Source of the DNA: Burkholderia sp. WAC0059
Lineage (GTDB): Bacteria > Pseudomonadota > Gammaproteobacteria > Burkholderiales > Burkholderiaceae
Assembly: GCF_002870125.1 (NCBI RefSeq)
Contig: NZ_PNEO01000024.1
Location: 1 to 64,000, forward strand
DNA length: 64,000 bases
Reading direction: 5' to 3'
The notes below the pieces were generated by a model. The model saw nothing but the letters and a program-made list of their open reading frames with translations. It was not told the DNA's origin and did no database searches. A program made the translations under genes and the position numbers. Every line of letters starts with the position of its first letter. The first letter of the stretch is position 1. Below are positions 17,483 through 25,701 of the stretch, piece by piece.

Positions 17483-19626
17483 GACACCAGTCCGATGTTG
17501 TTGTGCGTGTTGATCGTCACGGGCTGCGTATACGGCGCACGGATCGTCACCATGCCGCCAGCGGCATGAACGCCCGCGGGGGCGCTGAATTCCCCGCCGT
17601 CGATATCGCCCTGCCCGGAGAGATCGACCAGCCCCGATCCCCCGATGAAGAGTCCGCCCATGTCCGTCGCGTAGATTTCTCCCCACGAGTCGCCGAACCA
17701 GGCCCGGAGATCGTGATCCTCGTTGATTGCGGTGTAGCCGGCCACGCCCTGTGCAAGGGTTTCCGGCGCGTTGAGGACGAGCTGGCCGACCGCATCGACG
17801 GTGCCGCCCGTATTGGTGATCTGTCCTCCCGCCTGCAGACTGATGTTCTCGCCGGCTTCGATTACGCCGCCATATACCTGAACGTCGCTCGATGCACTCG
17901 AACTGCAGAAAATGAAGCAGGATTCGTGAAACGACGCCTGCCCGGTGAATACGCCCTGGTCCAGCAGGTTCTGCCTTGCCGTAATCGAGATCGCCCCGTC
18001 ATCCGAAAGAATCGAGCCGCCGATGTTCGAAACGTTGTTGCCGCTGATCGTGACGTTCCCGGAATCTGCCGTGATGTAGGAAAGTGCGCTGGGGTTGTCC
18101 AGCTCGCCGTAGTCGACCGAGAAATTACTGCTGCGATGCCGGAAGAACGGCAGCCAGAAACCCTCGCTCGACGAACTCACGGGTGCGCCGTTATCGACTC
18201 CATCCGTGTGATCGACGATGTTGTCGACGTCGCCACCCGCTGCAATCGTGACGTTCTGGTTCGACAGGATCCGTGCATCCTCGTTGGTCACATTGCCGCC
18301 CGCCGTCACCACAACATCGTCGTTCACTCCGAACAGAATGCCGAGTCCCCCGGTGGTCAGCGACTGGTTGAGTACGTTGCCGGCTGCATCCAGCGTCACG
18401 GCCCCCATGGAACTGACATCCCCGGCGGTCCGCGTTTCGCCCTGCACCAGCGAACCGATGTTGTCGATGTCGCCCGTGCTATCCAGCACGACCCCGGCCG
18501 ATGCCGAGGCGACCGTCGAACCGGTGGATGCGGCGTCTGCCGCCAGCGTGATGGCCGAACCACTTACGTCGATACCGCCGTTCGCCATCACGCTGCTGCC
18601 GGTCAGACTGATCGGCTGGGTAGAGGCCAGCGTCACCGCCCCGCCGGTTGCCTGGACCTGCGCATCGTCGAGCGCGATCGGGGCCTGGGTCTGGAAACTG
18701 ACGTCCTGCGCGGCCGTTACCGTGCTGTCCGAGATCTGGACATTGCCGTTGGAGGTCAGCGTGAAATCCCCAAGCGAGGCATCGAGCGGTCCCGCGCTGC
18801 GCACGCCGGGCCCCTGGTCGGTCACGATCAGCTCCACCCGGCCGCTCGTGACGCTGCCCGCCGCGGTAATGTCGAGCGCGAAGTTCTTCGCCGTGGATAA
18901 TGGCTGCCCCGACTGCACCGAGAGCCAGTCGTTGGCATTGTCTTCTGGCGAAAGCCCGGTATCGAGCGTCACCGCGCTCGTACCGGCCACCAGACGCAGG
19001 AGCGCCGTGGACGAGGTGAACGTGTTGACGAGCGGCCCGTTCACCTCGATGTTCTTCGCGATCAGGTCAAGATCCACAAGGGCGCTCGACAGACCCTGCG
19101 GCCCGACGACGATGGTCCCCTGCGTGGTGTTGAGTGCCACGTTGCGCTGATAGACGCCCGGCGCGATTTCGATGTCGTCGAAACTGACCTGCCCTGTGCT
19201 TAACGCAACGTGCCCGGTGTTGATGAACGATCCGCCGTTGAGGGTAATGCCGTTGGGGTTGGCCAGAATCACGTTCGCCCGGGGTCCGGCAACGTCGAGC
19301 GGCCCTTCGATCAGACTCGGATCGGTGCCCGTCACCTGATTGACAATGGTCCGTGCATTGATGCCGGTGTTGTCGAGCGTGGCGCCGGCGGTGCCCACGC
19401 TGAATGAACGGTAGGTGTTCTGCGATACGCCCGAGACGGCCGGCGCGATGCTGACGGTCTGGTGTCCGTTCGCGGCGGTCGAAACGAGGGTTGACGTACC
19501 GCCGTCGACCACGATCCCCCCGGCCTGCGCAGCACAGGACAGGGACATGGCAAGACAGAACAGGACGATCAATACGGCGTGCAGGCCCCCTATGCCTGAA
19601 CGCCGGGCAGAATAATGGCTGGTCAT
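17467..19626 (-). CDS. Small TpsA exoprotein (filamentous haemagglutinin N-terminal domain protein)
   Basis: 719 aa. Signal peptide 'LHAVLIVLFCLAMSLSCAAQ' then AGG. The TPS domain occupies about residues 35-300 with 'SQNTYRSFSVGTAGATLDN', 'IVNQVTG', 'ANPNGITLNGGSFINTGHVA' and 'LSTGQVSFDD'. Beta-helical repeats follow and the protein ends 'INTHNNIGLVSWFGL' with no toxin-like tip. It is first in the operon and overlaps the transporter gene. Its length is far below a typical CdiA, so it is more likely an adhesin or accessory surface protein than a killer. A Cys-containing insert ('HESCFIFCSSSASSD') near residue 565 is unusual for a secreted beta-helix. Confidence 0.88.
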   Translation of the reverse strand: MTSHYSARRSGIGGLHAVLIVLFCLAMSLSCAAQAGGIVVDGGTSTLVSTAANGHQTVSIAPAVSGVSQNTYRSFSVGTAGATLDNTGINARTIVNQVTGTDPSLIEGPLDVAGPRANVILANPNGITLNGGSFINTGHVALSTGQVSFDDIEIAPGVYQRNVALNTTQGTIVVGPQGLSSALVDLDLIAKNIEVNGPLVNTFTSSTALLRLVAGTSAVTLDTGLSPEDNANDWLSVQSGQPLSTAKNFALDITAAGSVTSGRVELIVTDQGPGVRSAGPLDASLGDFTLTSNGNVQISDSTVTAAQDVSFQTQAPIALDDAQVQATGGAVTLASTQPISLTGSSVMANGGIDVSGSAITLAADAASTGSTVASASAGVVLDSTGDIDNIGSLVQGETRTAGDVSSMGAVTLDAAGNVLNQSLTTGGLGILFGVNDDVVVTAGGNVTNEDARILSNQNVTIAAGGDVDNIVDHTDGVDNGAPVSSSSEGFWLPFFRHRSSNFSVDYGELDNPSALSYITADSGNVTISGNNVSNIGGSILSDDGAISITARQNLLDQGVFTGQASFHESCFIFCSSSASSDVQVYGGVIEAGENISLQAGGQITNTGGTVDAVGQLVLNAPETLAQGVAGYTAINEDHDLRAWFGDSWGEIYATDMGGLFIGGSGLVDLSGQGDIDGGEFSAPAGVHAAGGMVTIRAPYTQPVTINTHNNIGLVSWFGL

Positions 19627-19776
19627 CGCGTGTGGTTATTGCATCCGGCCGCCACCAGGATAATGGCTGGCTGCCGTTATTTATTCACTTCAACTTAATC
19701 GGGCAACATTCTGACCAGTTATTACGACACGCGCTTAAAAAGCTTTAACCCAATCCGGAAGTAAAACGTTTGCGCA

Positions 19777-19795
19777 AATAGAAAAATTTTCTATT
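19777..19795. promoter_or_regulatory. Perfect inverted repeat upstream of the TPS operon
   Basis: AATAGAAAA, one central base, TTTTCTATT: 9-bp arms, perfect, inside the AT-rich segment about 150 bp before the start of the small TpsA gene. Good candidate for a regulator site controlling the operon; the regulator is unknown. Confidence 0.45.
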
Positions 19796-20324
19796 AAATA
19801 TTTGAAAGACAAAAAAAGGCAATTTGAATGCGCCAGATTAGTGCGAGCAAGGGTTAACACCTAATCAATACCCTGATTATGCAAAAGGCATTCAGGCGAC
19901 GCCGACACCCATGCCAGACGGTCCATATGCCACCCAGCTCAACAGGCGGCAGAAAAATCGACAAGGTGTGCCCGGGGCACCGCTCGCGGCGCGCTGAGGG
20001 CGATCTGCCACGGGGGGACGGGTACCAGCGAATCTTCGCGGTGTTCTGGAGCATTGCTGCAGCGGCCAGGCGCATGGGAGAAACATCGAACAGAACCGCG
20101 GCATGTTGACGGGGGACGTTCGCTCGGGGAGACACAGCAGTCGAATTTGGCAAAGCTCGACAACATCGGTGCCCGGCAGCTCGGTGGCTGGCCATGCCGT
20201 GCTTTCGAGCGACCGTGCCCAAAACGTCAGGCAAGCAACTGATTGTGGACGGCCAGCGCGATTCCCGAATCCGGGCATTCGTGTAGTGCTGCCAGGGCAT
20301 GCGTCGTAGTCAACCGGACCAGGC

Positions 20325-20354
20325 TAGACCTGATAATGGTTATTATCAGGTCTA
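20325..20354. repeat. Perfect 13-bp-arm inverted repeat
   Basis: TAGACCTGATAAT, loop GGTT, ATTATCAGGTCTA. The arms are perfect. On the plus strand a T-rich run follows, so it could terminate plus-strand transcripts, but the symmetry equally fits an operator. It lies in gene-free DNA. Confidence 0.55.
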
Positions 20355-20527
20355 TGTTTTTACGCCTTAAACGGCGTGGGTTGTGCGTGATGTCATTTGC
20401 GATCGGCCCTCGGGCTCCAGCGCGCAAACTTTTACGTTGCAGTAACTGTCGACGTGGGCGAGAATCTGCCGGCAGTGCTGCATCCCTGAACTCCGCAGAG
20501 TCAGGCGCACCTTCAATGAGCAAGGAG

Positions 20528-21118
20528 TCACCGAGCTTTCTCAGGGCCACCCGTATCGTGATTTGGCGTATCGCCACGAAACATCGCGGCGACCTCCTCG
20601 TTAAAGGCGTCAATATCGTCCGATGTCTCGAATCGCCCCTTCGCCACTCCAATCCGCTGAGGTTGTGACAAGAACAGTTCAACCGCCGTTGGCGTATTCA
20701 TGTCGGGGCCAGAATAGGTTCCGGTAGAGATCCGCTGTACCCCCGGCACTTCGCCAGTAGGCTCGTCGAGCAGCGGCGGAAAACCCAATGTCTCCCTGAC
20801 ACGCCGCATCAACCATGCAACTTCAAGGACAGAGAAGTCCCATTCGAGCATGTAAACTTTGTTTGCGACTGCGCGCTCCAATCTGCGCATCGCTGCTTCT
20901 TGTTCCCAGCCCTCAGCAATTTTACCGGTCACGTAGGTCGAGAGATGCTGCGCCATGTCTTCACAGATTTTGTAGCGCGCCCAGAGTTCCTCGTCCGTGA
21001 GCCCGGCGTAATACTTCCCGGCGATTTTTCGTAGGAGCAGCTTGGGCTGTGATCCGGCGAGCGCCCCTCGATAGAGGTCTCGCGGGAAGTCTTCAGGGAC
21101 GACTGTGGGCTGGTTCAT
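20528..21118 (-). CDS. Conserved hypothetical protein, function unknown
   Basis: 196 aa from ATG 21118, chosen because AGGAG precedes it; a longer frame to 21223 reads through low-quality sequence. It reads MNQPTVVPEDFPRDLYRGAL, then 'KLLLRKIAGKYYAGLTDEEL', 'WARYKICEDMAQHLSTYVTG', 'WDFSVLEVAWLMRRVRETLG' and 'GVAKGRFETSDDIDAFNEEV'. No signal peptide or membrane segments. Codon use and composition look like a real gene. I recall similar proteins in mobile regions of proteobacteria but cannot assign a domain name. It stands alone in otherwise degenerate DNA. Confidence 0.65.
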   Translation of the reverse strand: MNQPTVVPEDFPRDLYRGALAGSQPKLLLRKIAGKYYAGLTDEELWARYKICEDMAQHLSTYVTGKIAEGWEQEAAMRRLERAVANKVYMLEWDFSVLEVAWLMRRVRETLGFPPLLDEPTGEVPGVQRISTGTYSGPDMNTPTAVELFLSQPQRIGVAKGRFETSDDIDAFNEEVAAMFRGDTPNHDTGGPEKAR

Positions 21119-21235
21119 GACACGCTCCTGCTGTAGACATACTACTACGATGCTAGCGCCCCTGGCAGTCCTCTGCACAGCGCAAAAACGGGGTTGTTGC
21201 ACAGGGAAATTTTGTTTGACCAAGTTATGCCTTCT

Positions 21236-21331
21236 TTATTGCAGACCGGCGTGGACAACTTCACTGACTGAATCATAGCGACCGGGCGAAATCTGAATAT
21301 CGATGAACTCAACGGCTTGAGCGACAAGCAT
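21236..21331 (-). pseudogene. ParD-type antitoxin remnant
   Basis: The 31-codon frame reads MLVAQAVEFIDIQISPGRYD then SVSEVVHAGLQ and stops at TAA 238-236. The pattern FID.Q...GRY.S.SEVV.AGL is the ribbon-helix-helix segment of ParD antitoxins. The N-terminal strand and the whole C-terminal toxin-binding tail are missing, and no ParE toxin frame follows. It is a relic of a degraded toxin-antitoxin operon. Confidence 0.6.
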
Positions 21332-21697
21332 TCAAGCAACGTACAAAATTCAGTATGTCCAGGTTCGCCCCTGGAACCAGGAACAACTTTCATCACCTCT
21401 GCGAATTTTGGGCGAGTCCCCGCGCGGCAAATCTCCAACGTCTCGCAGAGCGTGTCTATTTCGCCCTGCATATCTCCAGCTCGTTGGAGCAGATATGCGA
21501 CCGCACGCCAATATTCGGCTCCAGCTTCGGCATCCCCTGATCCAGTTGCTTTCCGTCGTGCTGAAATATCTTCACCTTGCCCCAAGGGGCTAACTCCCGT
21601 TTTTCCGCGTCCAGGCGGTAGTAATCCGGTCGCTCCGCATGTCGACGGTAATACTGCGTGCTGAAAGCAGGGCTGAGGCCGGCGGAGCTGCAGGCTG

Positions 21698-21738
21698 TTT
21701 TATGGAAAATTATGGGAATCCCATAATTTTCCATAAAA
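21698..21738. repeat. 41-bp perfect palindrome
   Basis: Left arm TTTTATGGAAAATTATGGGA (20 bp), one central A, then its exact complement. It is AT-rich within GC-rich surroundings. Perfect symmetry of this length suggests two head-to-head protein-binding sites, such as a recombinase site or fused IS ends, rather than a terminator. Confidence 0.7.
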
Positions 21739-22635
21739 GACCGACTCAGGCGGACTCAGGTCCAGGCTGGTTTGTGGTGGCAGGCAGAGTCACAAGCTGC
21801 AAATCGATTCTGGGCACGGAATTACCTGGAAGATCCCGCATCCAGCGCTCCTTGCCGCGCCGAGGTGCCCTACTACACCCTGGCGAGAGCCTCGAAACCG
21901 CTCTACGGCCCGATTTCGGCCTTTGTCGCGACCTGCCAAGGCTACCTTGCCTGCCTTGCTTGCCGGTCAAGCAGGCAATTCGGCACCGAAGCACGACGGC
22001 GTCCGCGGACAGGGAGTGAACATCGCCGCATCGGGACACGCTCGACCGGCGGTACCGACATCGAAGCCTGGAAATGTGCATGGGGGAGCACAGTGGGCAG
22101 TATGTCCGTGGAATTTGCGTGGCTGGAGCTACCGTCTCAGGCGGATGACGTCGACGTCCCGCAGGCTGCAGCGATCCGGTTGGGCGCCATCGTCAGCAGC
22201 CTTGATCCAGCGAGAGTCCGATTGGATCGTGCTCCGCCATGAAGGCGCTGATGCGCCGACAGACAACCCGGATCTCGTACCACGACGGGATTGAGTTGCT
22301 CGACCTTGCCGGACAAGTGACGCTCCCTGGGCTGGCTCATGGCGCGCACCCCGGATTGCGTCTTCCGGGCATCCAGATGCTGGCTGGCGGCCTGCGGCCG
22401 GTATCCCGAAATTGAACCCGCTCGCCGGTAAACTGAGCCTCGCCAGTGAGGATGGTGTTGCGCAGACTGCCGCGTGGCAGGTACCCCTTCTGCCAATGCC
22501 CCTATCCGGGAATTGAGCTCCTTTCGCGAAATTGAGTTGCTCAGGCTGGTATTGAGTCCTTCCAGCTGGAGTAAAGGAAAGGCTCCAGCAAACATAACCC
22601 CTCCTCCTGGTTGTCAATACTCAATCTTCAATATT

Positions 22636-22716
22636 GCCCATCCTGCGGAATTCCTCAGGTTTGAATTCCTACTCAAGGATATCCTTCAAAGAGGAACTCC
22701 AACCTGAGGGATGGGC
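22636..22716. repeat. Long imperfect inverted repeat
   Basis: Outer arms GCCCATCC / GGATGGGC and inner arms CTCAGGTTTGAATTCC / GGAACTCCAACCTGAG (two mismatches) surround a centre containing AAGGATATCCTT. A 10-base insertion separates the outer and inner arms on the left. It could fold into a cruciform or mark the joined ends of a lost element. Confidence 0.5.
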
Positions 22717-22770
22717 CGGCCCTCCCTACGGCGCTTCTCCACGCCCGGGATACCCTGCCTCATCCGAAAA

Positions 22771-22800
22771 AAATTTCTGCGCCGTACGCCGCAAAAATTT
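22771..22800. repeat. 30-bp inverted repeat centred on CGTACG
   Basis: AAATTTCTGCGCCGT / ACGCCGCAAAAATTT; each half matches the complement of the other except at two positions. No gene adjoins it. Confidence 0.4.
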
Positions 22801-23289
22801 GAACAGATGGCCGCTTCAGCCTCTACCCACCGCACACTGCTAAAGTCGCCTGCGTGCTCGCCGTTCTCAGGTGGTCCCCGTGGCTGCGATCTCCCCGACG
22901 CGCCACCGGTCATTCCCCGTCCGCGTCGGCGGTCAAGTTAGCGAAACACGTCCGGCGCCATTACTCCCGGATTCCCGGTTTCTCTGTGGCGTCGTACGCT
23001 TACGCGGGCGGCTTCAGCTCGGCCACGCTCGTCCCGCCCCTCATGGTCATCACTGCCGTTGTCCGGTGGTGCGCGCCGAAGCTCCATAGAGGCGGTCCTG
23101 ACACACCTGGTCAACGTCAGCCTGCACATGAGGTCTGACAAGCCGAGTATAGGGGGCTGCCAGAAACGCGCAAACTGATACCCCGCAGCTCTGATCTGGC
23201 CTTCCGGACTGAAATCTCCCAGTTTCCGATACCTGTTTTTTCCGCCTTGACCGAAGCGATCGCTGGATACGGCAAATAATGATATTTTT

Positions 23290-23317
23290 TTATTGATTTA
23301 ATAAATTAAATCAATAA
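23290..23317. promoter_or_regulatory. Perfect AT-rich inverted repeat upstream of the DUF6878-like gene
   Basis: TTATTGATTTAA, loop TAAA, TTAAATCAATAA: 12-bp perfect arms in an AT-rich pocket about 160 bp before the next start codon. Operator or cruciform candidate. Confidence 0.45.
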
Positions 23318-23478
23318 GAACTATATTTTGCCAGTCGCGCCTTCCGGGAGAGGCATGGGGATGACTGTCCGCCGGAAGAAGAAATATGCAACCGGCGCGA
23401 CATAACCCGACAAACCAGCTCATGGCTGGTCTGCCGCGCTATACCGCGGCATGTCCGCGCTCTTCCCGGAGACCATTC

Positions 23479-23913
23479 ATGTCCCAGTTTCCTCCCAAAC
23501 ACGACCCCGCCCTCGTCCACAACCGCGCCACACTGCTCACGGCTCTACGCGATGCTGGTGCCGCCTTCGCAGGAGTTGTCTACTACAGCGACAATGGCCG
23601 GTGCATCATCGACCATATCTTGGTCGTCGACCAGGACGACAACGATATTCCCGACGGCCAGGCCGTTGTCTCCGTCATGCGCGAGTACCTCTGCGCAGAC
23701 CGGGAATCCGTTCCCGTCTATGTCGCGTGCAGCTACTCGTTGCACGATGCACTGAAGGAATTTGCCACCCGCGCCGTCAGCCTGTATCACTCCAACGACA
23801 AGGCCAGCGGGGACGGAGACGGAGGGATTGCCTTCGACTGTGAGAAGGGCACAGTCAGCCTGTCTCACACGAACTATCACGTCGAGTCGGTTCACTCAAA
23901 ACACGACCTCTGA
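23479..23913 (+). CDS. DUF6878-like protein
   Basis: 144 aa from ATG 23479 with GGAG eight bases upstream; a frame open to 23386 lacks a good site. It starts MSQFPPKHDPALVHNRATLL, has 'GVVYYSDNGRCIIDHILVVD' and ends 'GGIAFDCEKGTVSLSHTNYH' followed by VESVHSKHDL. The opening (PK.DPAL..NRA.L..AL..AG), the GG..FD....V.L.HN.Y... stretch and the final HDL resemble the DUF6878 family found mainly on integrative elements. Function is unknown. Soluble, acidic, cytoplasmic. It is isolated, with palindromic DNA upstream. Confidence 0.65.
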   Translation: MSQFPPKHDPALVHNRATLLTALRDAGAAFAGVVYYSDNGRCIIDHILVVDQDDNDIPDGQAVVSVMREYLCADRESVPVYVACSYSLHDALKEFATRAVSLYHSNDKASGDGDGGIAFDCEKGTVSLSHTNYHVESVHSKHDL

Positions 23914-23942
23914 TCAGGCAGTCATCGGCGCGTGCCGCGCCC

Positions 23943-25034
23943 CTATACTGGCGGCTGAACGAACGGCGTTGGCTCGGGTGAACTCTCGTGGTCGGGTGCC
24001 AGTGCTGCCAAGTCCTCAAGCGTGTCGCGCGCAGCATCGCCGGCCTTTCCGGCATACGCCAGTGCATGGCCGGCGGCCAGCCCGACGCATGCACGCGCGG
24101 CGTCGGGCAGTGCGTCGATCGCCTCTTCCACCCACCCCGGGTAGTGCGCGAGCACAGCATCCAGCATCACGACGGCCTGCGCCAGGTCCCGGCGGCCCTT
24201 CATCCCAAGCTCAGCCGGACGCAATGAGCTGACGGCCAGTGTATGCAGGGCAAATCTCGCAGGCGCGGGAAGCCTCACAGGAATCACACGATCCTTGCCA
24301 AGCAGGCAACCATCGCCCACGCCTTCCATCAGGTATTCAAAAAACGGCAGCCCCGTCGCATGCATCTTCAATCCGGGCAGCAATCTGATCTCGTAGTCGT
24401 CGCCGGTATCGGGGACGAACAGGTCGACCTTCAGGGGCCTGCCGCGCCGCCTGAACGATGTGGACAACTTGCGAGGGCCGGGCTCGGGAGCCGTCTCGAG
24501 AAACAGGAGCCCGGTGTCCCGCAGGACGTCCAGAACGCGGCGGTCGCCGGGAACCGCGAGAGCCACGCGGTTCGCGGTCCCGGTGTCGCCATCTTCGGTC
24601 GGATAGTTGCTGGCCAGTTTCACGCCGAGGCTGTTCAGCAGCGCGCCGAAGGTGTGGGAGCCGACCAGCACGCCGCCCTGCCTGAAAATCCCCGCGCTAA
24701 ACAGCAACGCGACGGTCAGGGCCGACGAATTGTCGGCGACCGAGAAACCTGACAGGCGCAGCGTCCTGAGGGCCGTCGTCCTGTCACGGGCCTCCTGGCC
24801 CTGCTGCTGGCGCTCCTCCAGCGCGCGATCCGTGTCGGGGTCGCCTGCGGCGCCCAGGTACTCGTCGTGCCGCTGACCACTGGCGAGATAAGTACGCCAG
24901 TAGGTGTACATCCGGCCCCTGATGGTCCGCTGGACCCGCGTGCCGGGGGTCTGAAACGTGACGGACTGTGCCTGCGCTCCTTCGACAACCGAGGAGTAAA
25001 GGGTCTGAAGCGCCAGATGGTGAAGGGCCGGCAT
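23943..25034 (-). CDS. GSU2403-family nucleotidyltransferase-fold protein (candidate toxin)
   Basis: 363 aa from ATG 25034; ATG 25061 is possible but falls inside an operator-like dyad. The front reads MPALHHLALQTLYSSVVEGA and then 'RTIRGRMYTYWRTYLASGQR' with YLG, typical of this family (COG5397-type). The nucleotidyltransferase core is 'GGVLVGSHTFGALLNSLGV' (about 120-140), with later 'PLKVDLFVPD' (DxD-like acidic strand) and 'RVIPVRLPAPARFALHTLAV'. The fold transfers nucleotides or is a relic of that activity; the substrate is unknown. An XRE regulator gene lies just upstream on the same strand, an arrangement like toxin-antitoxin pairs with nucleotidyltransferase toxins. Confidence 0.75.
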   Translation of the reverse strand: MPALHHLALQTLYSSVVEGAQAQSVTFQTPGTRVQRTIRGRMYTYWRTYLASGQRHDEYLGAAGDPDTDRALEERQQQGQEARDRTTALRTLRLSGFSVADNSSALTVALLFSAGIFRQGGVLVGSHTFGALLNSLGVKLASNYPTEDGDTGTANRVALAVPGDRRVLDVLRDTGLLFLETAPEPGPRKLSTSFRRRGRPLKVDLFVPDTGDDYEIRLLPGLKMHATGLPFFEYLMEGVGDGCLLGKDRVIPVRLPAPARFALHTLAVSSLRPAELGMKGRRDLAQAVVMLDAVLAHYPGWVEEAIDALPDAARACVGLAAGHALAYAGKAGDAARDTLEDLAALAPDHESSPEPTPFVQPPV

Positions 25035-25048
25035 GGCTGGAATTTCCA

Positions 25049-25083
25049 AGTTACCCACCATAATATTATTTCAGTGGGTAACT
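25049..25083. promoter_or_regulatory. Operator candidate before the nucleotidyltransferase gene
   Basis: AGTTACCCA and TGGGTAACT: perfect 9-bp arms separated by 17 AT-rich bases (35 bp overall), 14 bases before the chosen start. Fits binding by the adjacent XRE protein. Confidence 0.5.
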
Positions 25084-25151
25084 GGCGTCAAAACAGACCC
25101 ATGCCATTAGCGGCTCTCCCGCACCGGCCGTTCTAGCCAATGAATTACTGG

Positions 25152-25475
25152 CTAATCCGTGGTTTGCGAAGACATCTTCTCCCGAGGTTTGCTGGCACGC
25201 TGCCTGGCATTCCCGCCCCTCGGCATCGCCACGGGATTAACCGTCGGGACGGGAGCGATCGTTTCGAACCAGGATGTCCGTCCGAGAGTACGTACGACCT
25301 CGATGAGCGTACGCAATGACGAGCCGTTTCCGCTTTCGAGATTTCGGAGCGACCGGACGCTAATGCCTGCCCGTTCAGCTACTGTCGCCTGATCGAGATT
25401 TCGATGAAGGCGGAGCTTTCTCAGGCTGGCCCCCACCTCCACTTCCCATTCCGCCGCTGTCCTGTTGAGCGCCAT
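25152..25475 (-). CDS. XRE-family HTH regulator (candidate antitoxin)
   Basis: 107 aa; ATG 25475 has GGGGGA upstream. The helix-turn-helix spans about residues 18-65: 'LRKLRLHRNLDQATVAERAG', 'ISVRSLRNLESGNGSSLRTL'. It is followed by 'LIEVVRTLGRTSWFETIAP', the usual continuation of short HipB-like regulators, and a basic Arg/Lys-rich tail ending SSQTTD. It probably binds dyads at 25049-25083 and 25536-25570, autoregulating the pair. No HipA kinase is present; the partner is a nucleotidyltransferase-fold gene. Confidence 0.85.
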   Translation of the reverse strand: MALNRTAAEWEVEVGASLRKLRLHRNLDQATVAERAGISVRSLRNLESGNGSSLRTLIEVVRTLGRTSWFETIAPVPTVNPVAMPRGGNARQRASKPREKMSSQTTD

Positions 25476-25535
25476 TGACGTCCCCCTGCTCCGAAATATC
25501 CGGCAATCTACGCCTTGAAATTATGGGCAATATTT

Positions 25536-25570
25536 TGCCTGAAAAACAGGAAATTCCCATATTTCAGGCA
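25536..25570. promoter_or_regulatory. Operator candidate upstream of the XRE gene
   Basis: TGCCTGAAA and TTTCAGGCA, perfect 9-bp arms, 35 bp overall, in an AT-rich segment 60-95 bp before the XRE start. Neighbouring near-repeats (GGGCAATATTTTGCC, GCAGAAATTTGCC) hint at multiple binding sites. Confidence 0.5.
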
Positions 25571-25701
25571 GAAATTTGCCTTTTATTGCGAGCCAATTTA
25601 CCCGAATCCGGTACACCTGAAAAAGTGGAAGGCGCGCCTCGATTGCCAGCACGGCGTTTCGATTATTTCGAGAGTTTCGAGGCCATGCTACGATGTAAAG
25701 C

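Larger units (their letters stand above)
19627..20527. other. Non-coding stretch upstream of the TPS operon
   Basis: No convincing gene on either strand. The first 250 bases are strikingly AT-rich and should hold the promoter and operator of the TPS operon, which reads leftward. The remainder (about 19880-20527) is GC-rich with short overlapping frames and no recognisable product, probably decayed sequence. Confidence 0.5.
21332..23478. other. Degenerate accessory DNA with palindromes, no intact gene seen
   Basis: Frames on both strands in this 2.1-kb stretch are short, Arg/Pro/Ser-rich and out of step with one another. None gives a recognisable protein. A minus-strand piece at about 21590-21660 ('RPDYYRLDAEKRELAPWGK') looks protein-like and may be the broken front of a lost gene. 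Several long inverted repeats (listed separately) are its main structure. It probably records successive insertions and deletions in the island. Confidence 0.5.

Noticed and set aside
15722..18900. Plus-strand frames of 615 and 465 codons opposite tpsB and the small TpsA
   Set aside because: Shadows of well-supported minus-strand genes; no recognisable protein.
19745..19858. TTAACCC / GGGTTAA pair about 100 bp apart in the TPS operon leader
   Set aside because: Short arms and wide spacing; expected by chance in AT-rich DNA.
21145..21585. 146-codon minus-strand frame with a protein-like stretch 'AGAEYWRAVAYLLQRAGDMQ'
   Set aside because: TTG start without a site, and its 3' half overlaps the ParD remnant in another frame; at most a broken gene, so not listed as a CDS.
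21772..22595. 156-, 123-, 152- and 162-codon frames on both strands
   Set aside because: Mutually overlapping, low-quality composition, no start signals and no recognisable family.
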